Positions 33,105 to 45,591 of a stretch of DNA of 64,000 bases are shown here, piece after piece; within the stretch, counting starts at the first letter, position 1, and the number at the start of each line of letters is the position of its first letter. The stretch lies in the NCBI GenBank assembly GCA_023634235.1, contig JAMKCF010000007.1:21582592-21646591 (forward strand), written 5' to 3'. Below the pieces are notes generated by a model. The model was not told the origin of the DNA. It made no database searches and was given only the letters and a program-made list of their open reading frames with translations. The DNA is from Pisaster brevispinus (Eukaryota; Echinodermata; Asteroidea; Forcipulatida; Asteriidae). The position numbers were made by a program, and so were the translations under genes.

Positions 33105-33245
33105 TCATCTCTATCATCTCTTTCCATTTGACTGCTTTTGTTACACCAGTGTACCTATGTATGTTTGTAGTGTTGTCATTTAGCCTTTGAGAAAGACTCT
33201 GCTAGGGTCAAAACATCAGGCCACTAACTTTTTTTTCTTCAAAAT
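33105..33245. repeat. Dispersed repeat, best copy of the GTCAGGCCA-type family
   Basis: Contains tttccatttgactgcttttg, gtgttgtcatttagcctttg, gactctgctagggtcaaaac and atcaggccactaactttttt. The same blocks are in the same order at 16315-16415. The final block is the arm of the hairpin at 20067-20128. Confidence 0.65.
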
Positions 33246-33531
33246 TTTATTCTCTGGAATACACAATTGCAGTCGTGATTGGTCAATGCATTTTAGGATT
33301 TAAAACCTCAAGTCAAAGCACACACCATATATGCACAAATTACTGCAATGGCAGTTCACAGTCATAGTTAAAGATAACGTTAAGTTGTGGTTGTATGTTT
33401 TGTTTGTAGACCCAGTAACTGGGGCGCTGAGCTCCGTTTTAAAAAATAAATTTTAACATCCACAGTCATTCTAGCGTCCCAGGCAGACTCTGTCGTCCAA
33501 CACTGCATACATTGTGATTTGGTTATTTACT

Positions 33532-33598
33532 TAGTTGCGATAATCGTAACCCTCCATCCTACCGTCGGGAGGATGGAGGGTTACGATTATCGCAACTA
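33532..33598. repeat. Perfect 29-bp hairpin with 9-nt loop
   Basis: Arms 33532-33560 and 33570-33598 are exact reverse complements (left arm begins tagttgcgataatcgtaacc). The loop accgtcggg can close further through CC/GG. The size resembles a small-RNA precursor or a cruciform, but nothing in the sequence shows transcription. Confidence 0.97.
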
Positions 33599-34631
33599 TT
33601 ATTTACTATGATTTAATGAACACCCAAATACAAAAAATGCAACAAATGATGGAAAAGACCCCCCAAAATGCTGGGTCTATACGACAGTAACTACTAGGTA
33701 AATACTTTCCTTCCAAAATGTATTCATTTTGTATACTATTATTAGAGCAAAGACAGAAAGGAGTTACAACTAGAGGCCTTATCCTGTCTAGCACCACGTA
33801 TCCAATTGGCGCACTACCCAAGTTCAGATAAAACTCTATGAGCCCACCTGCTGCGCGCATTACATCGGGGGTGGGGGGGGGTAATGTTTACATGTGCATT
33901 ATGGATTTTCGCTGTATTTGTTTGTGCAATGGACATGATGGAAGAGAAGCACGTCATGATAAAGTGTTTATATATATATAATAAAATATAACATAACATT
34001 AAAAATACACAACATAACACAATAGTTCTGGAAATCACCTCCCCCCCCCCCCCCCAACCACCTCTATCACCTCCGCCAAATACCTACCTACCTCCTGCCA
34101 TCACTGACTTAGTCACAGCAAGCAAGGTATGCTAATTGTTCATACATGTACCTACTATACTATTAATTCTAATACCATTTACCAACGTATGTACCCGGGC
34201 ACCCGCTCGCGCTGGCACTGCATGCGGATTGACATTTGTTGGAATTTGAATTTGAAACGGAATCATAATGGCTGGCCCTTCAATCACAAGCAAACATTTA
34301 TAATCACTGCAAAATTTATCAAACCGACTTCAAAAACATTGAATAGCTTGAATGATTTTCCTGCATTACCTGTTATTTCCCCGAAAAAAAATGTAGCTAC
34401 CACGCATTCGTCTTTTCTTGCGGACTGCACTTATGTAACATCAAGTTTTACCGCATACCCAGACGGAAGAGGGCGCTGTTTACACCGACGTGTAATTATT
34501 CCCTTTACATTAGTATGGACGCTCAGTGCATGCTGACTGCACAATGTACATATATACAAATGTACTGCACGCGTAACTGCACGTAAACCGTACGCGTAAT
34601 TCCTACTTTCACGCAGCTGCTGTCGTCCAAG

Positions 34632-37600
34632 ATGTCTGCCCAGTTTGAGTATGACGAGTCGGGTGGCACTTCTCTCTATTTTCTAGTTTCTTTCTACGCT
34701 TTGTTTCTTTTCCCACTTACATATTACTTGTGGCCTTCTAAGCAGAAGAAAGGTGAGTATAAAATACGAATTTTATGTGCTATTTTGATGCAAAAAGTTT
34801 TTAAAGTTATCATTATAAATGTAAATCATCATGTTGAACTTGTTGTTTTTTTGTTGGCATGTTGGATGTCGGACACTTCGTACCTTTGCCACTTCGTACC
34901 CTGGACACTTCGTACCTTTGGGACACTTCGTACCGTAACCAAATTGGTCACTTCGTACCGCGGGCGGGGTACGAAGTGACCATCAGCTGAGTCACTTCTT
35001 ACCTTCAGCCGAGTCACTTCGTACCTTCAGTAGTGTGTAATTCCTTAATAAGGATATAATTTTCGTTGTGATACAAAATAATACTTAATAAATTGTCATT
35101 TTGTTTAATTATTTGAATGTCCTTTTTAATGTGAAATGTGATTACTTTTATTATCTAACTAAAAATATCTTTAAAATACCTTTATTTTGTCCGTAATTTG
35201 TATTTTTTTGTTCTTATGTACCATTATCTCGGCACGCAATATTTTCTATCCCATACCTTTATTTTGTCCGTATTTCGTATATTTTTTTCTTATGTACCAT
35301 TATCTCGGCACGCAAAATTTTCTACCCCATACCTTTATTTTGTCCGTTTTTTGTAATTTTTGTGTTTGTATGTATCATTATCTCGGCACGCAAGTTTGAT
35401 ATTGGATACTTTCCAGCTTTAGCTTTTTTTAAGTTATGAAACTGATGTAAAAGTGTACTGGTTGTTTTTGTATTTAATTTGGTTCATTCTCTCGGCATGT
35501 AAATATGCTATTGGATACTATCCATTTTTTTTTTAATACATAATGAATTGTCATTTTGTTTAATTGTGAAATTGTTTTTATTGTGAAATGTGAATACTTT
35601 TATATAAAATACATTTGTTTTGTTTGTATTTTGTAAACTCAATTTTTTTGTTTTGGCGCCCTCAATCGATGCTGAACTACAATTGACTTGAACTTAAGTC
35701 TAGTGACAACGGGCCATTACTTAATTTTAGCGGTGTGACCCTGTTAGAAAACGATGCAGAAATCCAGAAACCATGCAGAAATCCTGAAGGTACGAAGTGT
35801 CTCGTAAGAAGGTACGAAGTGTCTTGTGAGAAGGTACGAAGTGTCTTGTGAGAAGGTACGAAGTGTCCAAGGTACGAAGTGTCCAAAGTCACTTCGCACC
35901 TTGAAAAGGTACGAAGTGTCCAGGGTACGAAGTGGCAAAGGTACGAAGTGTCCTGACACCGGCATGTTTCCTTCTTAATTATAATTTATATAAACACTCT
36001 TTTTACCAGCAGTTATCAGTTGATGGAGAAACCATGCCAATTCTATATGTGTTTTTGCTGTCAGAAACTGGTTTTGATGTCAACCTGTCATTTTGTTATT
36101 TGTCTACTTATTATTTACTCGTAGAAGTAGACTAGTGCGGTTCGTTCTGCTATATCGTCGTCTCCACGAACGTCAGTCATTAAGTCAAATTTAGAAGTTA
36201 GATACCATGTCCATGAGAAAGGACAGTCTATGGTCTGATGATCATACCTATTTAGAGTGACATGTAGTTGTACAAAATCCTATTCGAAACTTTTTGCCCC
36301 TCACGATTACATGCCTCCAGCTTTTTTTAAAAGTCTGATCTTGCCAAAATTAGGCTGTACTTTACCATGTTTACTATTTGTTCTTTGTATTTTACTTTCA
36401 TTGAGCGGTCATTGCGCTGGTCGAGAAAATCCACTCTGCATAAAACTTTTGCGAAAATCGATAAATTCTCAATGTTTTTCAGAATCCTCGCCTTTCGGTA
36501 ACAAATATGGCTGCTCCGGATATTAATCTATGATATTCTGCGCGCAACACTCGGTCTTAAGTAAACTCAGACTAAAGCAGGGAAATGGGTGTGTAAATTG
36601 ATTGTTGTTGTGATGCCGATTAACAAGAGGTTTTGGTAAGCAGCCGTCTATATTGTGAAGAATAGTGGGCCATCAGTGTGGTGTTTAAAATGTAAATTTT
36701 CTACCTTTTGTCCTTCTTTTTGAGGATATTTTGTAGTGGGATTAAATGGGAAGGTAGATAGCTATATAATACGTCTATTGTAACAACAAAACAGTTTTGA
36801 AAAAAAATAATATAAAAAGAGGAGATCAAATCAATTGATTTTATTATAATCACTTTTTTTTCTGAAATCCTTTTTTTAACGATTTTTGAAAAACTAAATT
36901 TCATTTAGAATTAAACAACTTGAACAATTTTTGGCCAAACTTAACCAAAGCAAAAACATTCTACACAAGGACTACAGTCAGGCCTTGAACTTCGCTCTTG
37001 AAGGGGCACGGCAATTTTCTTCTGGTAAGGGGCACTCTATGAGGAAAATAAAAATTTGTATTGGAACTTTGCAAAGGGCACCACAGCAAAAGCACAAGGC
37101 ACCATGGCAATTGACGTGGGCTGTGGGTGCTGTGGGTTATTTCGAGGCCTGTACAATAGAAGGCTACATCTGGGAATGACCACTCATAATGTTTCATTTA
37201 AGAGCAAGTAACTGTATGCTGAATTTGTCAATGATAACCGTATGTAGCATACATTTATCTATATGTAGTGCATGTATGTAAGGGGACATAAATCCAACAA
37301 GCATATGGTTCATCAGGCATTCTTCTTTCTGAAGTTTTTCCATACAGGTTTGAATCCTGCTAGGTATTTATCAGATAGGCCCCCCTATAGATGGACTCAT
37401 ATCTATGGAAATCAGTGCGAGGAAAATTGACAAATTAAGGAGACACATATTAGTGTTGTTTTGTTTGTTTTTAGCCTTTCTTTTGAAACTGTTGAATGAT
37501 TCTTGTGATATTTTGTTGTCCTTCAGATGACCCAGAGAAGCTAAAGAAACAATGTCAATGTCATCCCTGCCTGGTCAAAAAGGCCAAACTTCAGGCAAAG

Positions 37601-40600
37601 AAACCCACTCAGAAGCTACGACATGTTCTGAAGTAAGTGGCATTGGTGTCATCGCTTGATTTCAAATGCCTGTGGATTTTTTTTTCACAGAGCTCGGGAA
37701 AAGCACTGAGCATACAGTGCTTAATTCACATCGGTGTATTAAAGGGTAAAACCAAAATAAATATCCCCGATGCAAATATTAACATCTATTATATACAGAC
37801 ACTTAATTGAACCAACTACAATTATTAAAAGAGTTAAGTTTTAACTAAGTCTTATTTGTTGTTGGACAGGTGGGGTTTTCTATTAGGAGCTTGGGTGTTA
37901 TTCATATATCTTGCAGTCCGGGCATCCCAAGTGGAACGAGACCATGTGGAATATGATCCATATGATATCCTGGAACTCGACCGAGTAAGTGTTCTTAATA
38001 CTCAATATTTGTATGTTTAATTCATTAATATTTGTGGCTCATCATTATATTTACATCTGCAATGTATTAACACTCCCTTGAAAACATGTAGTCTGTTTCA
38101 TTGTTACATGTATATCATGGATGACAGAATTGGGAAGGCTACCAATAATGAAAACAAATATTGCTGTCTGTATCCTGATCTGATACTTGACTTGTGAAAT
38201 GAAATTTGGGAGACACCTTCCCCTTTGGACTTGAGTTTAATATCAAGAGTTCTCCTAATGCTTATTAGACCATTATGCACACATGCCAAGCTGATGTGTG
38301 CATACATAAGATGAGCTTAACTTATTAAGAATAATCCTTAATCGTTTAATGCTTAACATTTTCATAGGAAGGTGTATTCATATTGTTTGGATGGGTCAAT
38401 GGAGATAACTGTTAACCCTTTATACAATAGGTTCATACTGCAAGATGCCTCAAACTATCCCATATGCTATGCACATAACGCTGAAAATAGCTATGCTACA
38501 TATTCCTTCCAGTCATTGTATTTTTACCTGTAGTCAATTAGTGCCACAGATTGCCACCAAGGTTGAGAACCTTATTTCTTCCAACAGTGGCCCAAATTCC
38601 ATTGTAATTGAGCTCAGCTGGTGTCTTCTCCAGTTTACCACTCTCATTGAAGCACTTTGGGCAATGGCTCCACTCTCTACATGAGTACGGTGTGCCTCAA
38701 AATGCCTCTGTTGTGGCATAGTGAGGTATGAGCTGATTGTATTGAGAAACACATTGATAGTAGCAGTGTTTTAATCTAGATATATTTCTCTTCTATTAAG
38801 GGTGTAACCCAAGCAGAGATCAAGAGGAAGTACCGTCTCCTCACTAAGACCAAGCATCCTGACAAAGGAGGAGATCCTGTGGAGTTCATGAGGATAGCCA
38901 AGGCATATGCAGCGTAAGATCCATATGGATTTTTGTCATTATGGATTTATGTAAACTCTGAGAAAACTACCGTGGGTTTATGTGTGGAGAAATGTTGTCA
39001 ACACTGTGTTTTGAGATGATCAGATGATAATTTATGAAGAAAACAAAATATGTGAGATCTAGTAAACAAGGGTTTATCAAGAAGGTGTTATATCCAGCAA
39101 GTCGAGTGCTGCGTCTTTAAGTACAATGCTTCACTACCCCAAAAAATCATGATTCATTGCACAACTTCATATTTTAATTATTAATTTATTAGTTTATTTA
39201 CCGGTATCAATTGTGTACAGTCCATGTCATTGTCACAGCTCTCTGTACCACCTGTCATGTTTTGAAAGGAACATAAGTGACACTTCTCTGTTTCCTAACA
39301 TCACTAGTTTATTAATGCAACAAACGTATTTTGATTGCTATATATTTACTTGGGCTTTTGTTACCACATTTCAGCAGAGCTGTTTAATAATATTTACATG
39401 TATACCTTGATTGATGCTGACATGAAATATTGCATACTGTTATTAGGATACTCTGTAATTACCGATAATTACATCTGTATTTTAAAGCCTAGTTGACACA
39501 CCATTTAACTTATTGACTACTATTTGGCCACTGTTTGCCCATGGCCTGTCATTTTGGGAGTCCAATTGCATGTAAAGATGTGGTGAGCATCTAACCAGCG
39601 TGCCTCACCTAGAGCACTGAGTAATAGGTGGGGAAATGACACCCAAAATGGAGCAACCAAGACCTATCCTGGGTGATGCCGTCAGGTGAGATGAGTCAAT
39701 ACCATGAGCGCTTAGAAATAAACCAGGGCTCACATTCTCAAAGCTTTATAAGATTTCATCACAAAATGAGTTAGCCGATGAATCTTTTGTAATTTGCTAA
39801 GCAAAATGTGACGTCACAATACAAATCGCTATGGTAGTAGTGACAACTCGTCTGTAAATGAGTGGTAGTGTTTTTTCTTACCCCAAGACCAGGCCGTGAA
39901 GGTTGACACACTTGTAACACAAGTTCATCTTCCTTTATGTAGATTGACAGATGACGAATCAAGAGAAAACTGGGAGAAATATGGCAATCCAGATGGCCCT
40001 ACAGGTGAGAGCAATGAAACTTGTCAGTTTATCCAGTCCATTTCACTTTCCTCCCTCATAATCATTTTTGGCAAATAACTTTAACACTTAATTCTGATAC
40101 AAAGCACTTATTACTTTAATGACAGGTCAAAGTTTGAATGATGAGAAGTGTGAGACCAATTTATATAGCACCTTATAAGTGTTCATAAGGTGATGAGGCA
40201 CAATCTGCAACTAATAGTGCAAGAAACAATAAATGTACTGGGTTCTTTTACATGCATTGATCAAACGTCTTGCTCATTGACACAAGTGTCATGACCGTGA
40301 TTCGAACTCACCTTCTAACAACACCAGAACTTCAGTAGATTTTCTCTTGATTCAACACAGGGAGGTATTCTGGATGTTTAGGAGCACTGTAGCTATTTCA
40401 AAAAGACACTGCATTCTTTTCATCACCATTATAATTGTGTTATACAATGTTGACCACATACTTTCTGTTTGTACCTTATAAGCATTGTATCTTTTGATTT
40501 CAGCTACCAGTTTTGGAATTGCTTTGCCAGCATGGGTTGTGGATCAAAATAACTCCATTCTGGTAATGTATTTGCAATCTGTATTATTCCTGTCACACTA

Positions 40601-43600
40601 TTATGTTCAGGAAAAAGTATTCCAGACTTCATGCATTTTCTTTCAAACTTTGTTTACCAACATTGCTACCTTCAACTTGTCGTGTAAATGTTCTAATATG
40701 ACTTTTTCTTTGGATATTAGGTACTTGGTGCGTATGCATTGGCGATAATGGTTATTTTACCCATTGCTGTGGTGAGTTTCAATTCATAACTCCTCTAGAT
40801 ATGTATCGAAAGAATCATATTGAGGCAGTTGCTTATTTTGGCCAAAAAAACTTTCAGTACAAACTGTTTGTGTTGAGTTTTTACACTCCAGCTGAATACA
40901 ATCTTGAATCATTTTGTTGATATTTGTTGTCCGATGTCTACTTTCTTCCAGGGTACATGGTGGTATCGCTCCATTCGTTACAGTGCAGTCGAAGTTCTCC
41001 TTGACACATCCCAACTCTTTCTTCACTTCATCTACAAGACACCCTGCCTGAATCTCAAAAGTAAGTTGCCATAATACAAATATAACATGGTTTTGAGGAT
41101 GGACAGTCTATATTAGCTTCCTGAGGTATTGGAAGACCAACTTCCAATTCCAATGAGCTAGTATCGACTGTACATGCAAAATGAGTTATGTTGTATTTTT
41201 TTTACTATACCTCATGCATATTCAGTTGCATCTTCATTGTCTACAGTGTTCTCTAAGTTAACATCATTGAGCTCTGGAAAACGCAGATTGACATTTCCAA
41301 GCATCTTTTCATTTGTACTTGGATGGCTGGGGCAATTTTTATGCCTGCATACTACACCTGTGTGACATTTGCATGATTGCCTCAGAAAGCAAATGTGTAG
41401 TAGACTGTTGCATGTGTGTCCCATGCGACAGTGTATAATGTTTGCGCTTTAGGAAGCAATTATGAAACGGTATGTGTGTTTACCCTGTTCATGAATACTT
41501 GCACATAGGCTCGGTAAACAGCAAAAATAGCATATTATGGCATATGATGTTGAATGGACCAGTGAGAATTTGTTTCTCGATCATGAACATGTATGAGGTA
41601 TAGTAATTTTGTCACATCAGTGTTTGATTTTAAATTGTTGTATGACTTGAGTTGTGTGTATTTTTCTGTAGGAGCTTTGATGATATTATCAGGATCTTTT
41701 GAGTTTGAGGAAAAACATAACAGTGAGATTGTGCTTCGACCGAGTGACAATGAAGAACTTCCTCCGGTAAGCACTTACAGTCCCAGCTAATAAAAACTCA
41801 CATGGTTTTAGTTTTAATAAAAACTTTACTGTCAAAGTTAAGCGCTTACAGTCCCATCTAATTAAAACAAGAATAAAAAATTTGCTGTCAAGGTTGTAAC
41901 ATTTCAAGTACCTTAGCCATGTTGTTATAGCTTTTGTTACTGTCCATGAAATGGAAATTTGCTTTGTCAAGCATGCTCATAACATCGAAAATGTATTTTA
42001 AAAAATTCAGAATTAGAGATGACTTTAGTGAATTTATGGCCCTTTATGTTTTTCTTGGTATCTCTTCAAGTGTGTCGTCTACTAATCTAGCTGTCCTCCA
42101 TTGGGCTTGTGAGTGAGCATACCTCAGATACAATGGAATGTAGTTACACTCAGTGTCTATTAACCCTCCCACTGTCTGACCGTTCAATGTCATTCACTGT
42201 GGTGTTAAACAATAGATGAACTATGCCTTCCTGCAATATATCAATGGTAAATGTATCAATATAGCACATAGTCAACCCTCCTACTGTCTGACCACTAAAT
42301 GTCATCCACTGTGGTTTTGAATGACACATAAACTAGGCCACTCTGCAGTTAGTTCACAGTTAGTTCTGTGCACAGTTGTGCCTTCTTACACAGTTGTTGG
42401 TGTTGAATGGTTTCAAACGGTTGGTCAACTCACTGGAAAATGTTCAGATCACTTTGCATATAATAATGTACACACCCTAACTGTTTTGTGATGTCTTTAG
42501 CTGATGCGTGAATTTGACAGCGAGTATGGGAAGAAGAGTAAGGAGAAGCCCTTTGTGTATCCATACAGCCGTAAAGCAAGGATCCTTCTCTATGCTCACT
42601 TAGCTAGGACTGAACTCCCAGCAGAAACTCTGGATGTTGGTAAGTCACCTGAAATCAAACTTGATTCTGCACCAATTTATAATTGATTCAAAATAATGAA
42701 CAAATCGACTCAGATGCTCATGGCACATGAACATTATTACCATTGGGCCATGAGAAATGAAACTCAGACTTGTGACATGTAGTTTATTGTCTGGCCGTTG
42801 TACTAAGTGATTAAATATATCATAAGTGAGCTTGGACTTGAGCCTGTGACATCTACTTTACAACCTTACTGCTTACTTACAGCGCCGATAGTGTGAACAT
42901 CTTACCCTAATGTTTTGCTTTGATTGATTACAGACAAGAAGTACATCGTCAGCAAATGTCCGCAGTTGATTCAAGAAATGATCAATACTGCCTCTCAGCT
43001 TGTCACATGGAAAAACTATGGCAGAGGTAAGAACGCTCATATCAAGGTTTACCAAATACCAGTGCTGTTTCAATTGTTATACTTCTTGCTGGAGTGCTGT
43101 GTGGCAAAGTGAGCCTGCACTTTGGTTTGAATCCCAGTCATGACTCTTGTGTCCTTGAGCAAGACATTTACTATAATTGCTACTCATCACCCAGGAGTGA
43201 ATGGGTACCTGCGAGGGTAACGATATGAATGATATGAATGATTAGCAACCTATGCACCAATTTGGATGCCGGTGCTGCATACTCCCAAGGAGTTGTAATG
43301 GTTCAGGGAATGATTTAGGTTCGATGATCATGGGTACTAGAATGTCATGTGATTTGAGGGGCTCACTTGGCTTAATCATTAAACCACAGTTCATAGTTAT
43401 CACCGACACATCAGTGTCTGTTCGCTGAAGACGATATTGCCCTTCAGCATTCAACGGTTATCATCGCGCGACAGACTTCAAACTGGCCTTTCACAGCTGT
43501 ACCAAATGCCCTCATAGTGGATGCCAGAATACAATCTTGTAAATTTTGGTGATTTGTTTTTCCTCCAAATGACAATGAATTTGACAATGAATGTTTGCAA

Positions 43601-45545
43601 TCAGGCAACGGTGAGAATATTTCCATTGAACTCGGCTTCGCCTCGTTGAATGGAACATTCCATCTTTCAACTCATGAAAATATTCTCACCATTGCACTCA
43701 TTAACATTCATTCGTTTGTATAAAATCACGCCAACTTTCTTATGGTAACAAGAAACAAATGTTACAAATATGTTACGATCCTCAAAAAATGGCTTCTGAA
43801 ATGGTTCAACCAGATTATGTACTACTTGTATTACTTGATGATGAGGTGCAAATTGCTGCCAGACTATTTCTATTGAAATAGTTTCTGTCATAAGCAAGTG
43901 TTCTTAGAACTTCCTAATTTATATACTTCTTTCACTCAATATCAACTGATCTTGAGAGCAAGGCATTGGATCCTTTGTTATTGTTATGACTGCAGTGTTC
44001 ATGGTGCATTTATGAAATGATTGTCATTTTTTCTTTGTCAGTGGCCAAAGAGCCTCGTCTTGAGTCCATTGAGTTCCTCATGCGTCAGAGCCCAATGATT
44101 GTCCAAGCTTGCTGGGACAAAACACCACTACTACAACTGCCACATTTTAATGAAGACACACTGCGGAAAAAGGTACAGTTTGCATTCGGCAAAATCTCTT
44201 TTAGTGTACTTTCTCATGCTGTCGACTTTGACCCTTCAAACCTATGTCTTAACACTCATCAATTTGATCAAAATAAGTATCCAACTCGTCAACCTTTGTT
44301 GATGTCTGTCGAAGTAATATTCATACTTACAATGGAGATGTATGTTGTTTGATTCAGCACTAGAGATTCAGCTAAATTTGTATATCTGTTATCTTTTCCA
44401 GCGCCATATTAAAGCCATTAGTCAGTTTGTCAAAATGAAGGATGCCGATAGAAGGTAAGAATGATTACAGAAAACAATTGTGATGAAATGAACTTGTCCA
44501 CCAAAGAACATGTGCAAAATATACCTTCCTGCTCCCAATTTCAGTCCTTTGCGTTCAAAAAAGTAAACACAGTTGTGGGATCATGCCTTTTCTATTGCTG
44601 CACCTCGGATTTGGAGTCATCTTCCTCAGTATCAGACAATCTCCTTCAAAAGCTACTTTCAAAACTTTTCTTAAATCCTAGCCTTGATTGCAAGGCTGTG
44701 TAATAGTTTGCTTACTGTAAAGCTTAAAATGTGCATAACCACAGCCGCACGAATGCGATGCCCGAATGCAATGCAACTCCTGTTCCGGTCCCCCCGACTG
44801 TCTTTAAACAGCGCACCACGCTCTCACCCAAGGAAGCACACAAATGCTCGTTTCCACAGTCCCACACACACCGCTATTGTCCACACACCGCTATCGCCCA
44901 CAATCCTAGCCCGTGAGCCGTCAGGCTCACAGCCTTGACGATCTTGTACACTTCCGGGTCTTGCGGTTATGGTAATGAGTGCGCTCTACTTGTAATAAAA
45001 GGCTCTTGATTGGCCATTGGAAGTGGTCATGTTTAATAAACATTATGAATATGTAAGATTACTCTAGCGCCCGCACAATAAATGGTGTGTGATTGGCTAT
45101 TAGGAATGATGTATTATTCATGAAATAAATCTTTGCATATCCACTCACCCCCCCATTTTCCACGGATTTGCGAAGAAAAACAATGAAACACATAAGACAC
45201 TCGGTTTACAAGATCGTCAAGGCTGTGAGCCTGACGGCTCATGGGCTAGGATTGTGGGCGATAGCGGTGTGTGGACAGTAGCGGTGTGTGTGTGGGGCTG
45301 TGTACAGGCGCTGTGTGTGTGCATGGTGAGAGTGCGGTGTGCTATGTTTTTTAGAGTCAGTCGGGGGACTGGGGTTGTATCGCATTCGGGCGGCTGAGGT
45401 TTTAGTATCCTTGCTCTATGGTTTTAGCTAGAGTACTTGTCTACACAGCCTTGATATCAAGGCTACTTAAATCCTACCTTTTTTCGAGAGCTTACTGTAG
45501 CGCGCTGTGAGCATTGACCATTAGATTGAGGACTTATAAATTGAG

Positions 45546-45591
<46 letters not shown>

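Larger units (their letters stand above)
32892..34631. promoter_or_regulatory. Shared upstream region between the minus-strand gene and SEC63
   Basis: The two genes face away from each other across about 1.75 kb, so this region must hold both promoters. It contains a dispersed repeat (33105-33245), a perfect 29-bp hairpin (33532-33598), a C-run near 34040-34056 and a CG-richer stretch at about 34190-34625 just before the SEC63 ATG. No canonical TATA box was identified. Confidence 0.45.

Noticed and set aside
34129..34536. 135-codon plus-strand ORF before SEC63
   Set aside because: No motif, no splice context, composition of non-coding sequence; probably chance.
44684..44938. 84-codon ORF in the SEC63 intron 13 inverted repeat
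   Set aside because: It lies entirely in the left arm of the foldback element and has no coding features.
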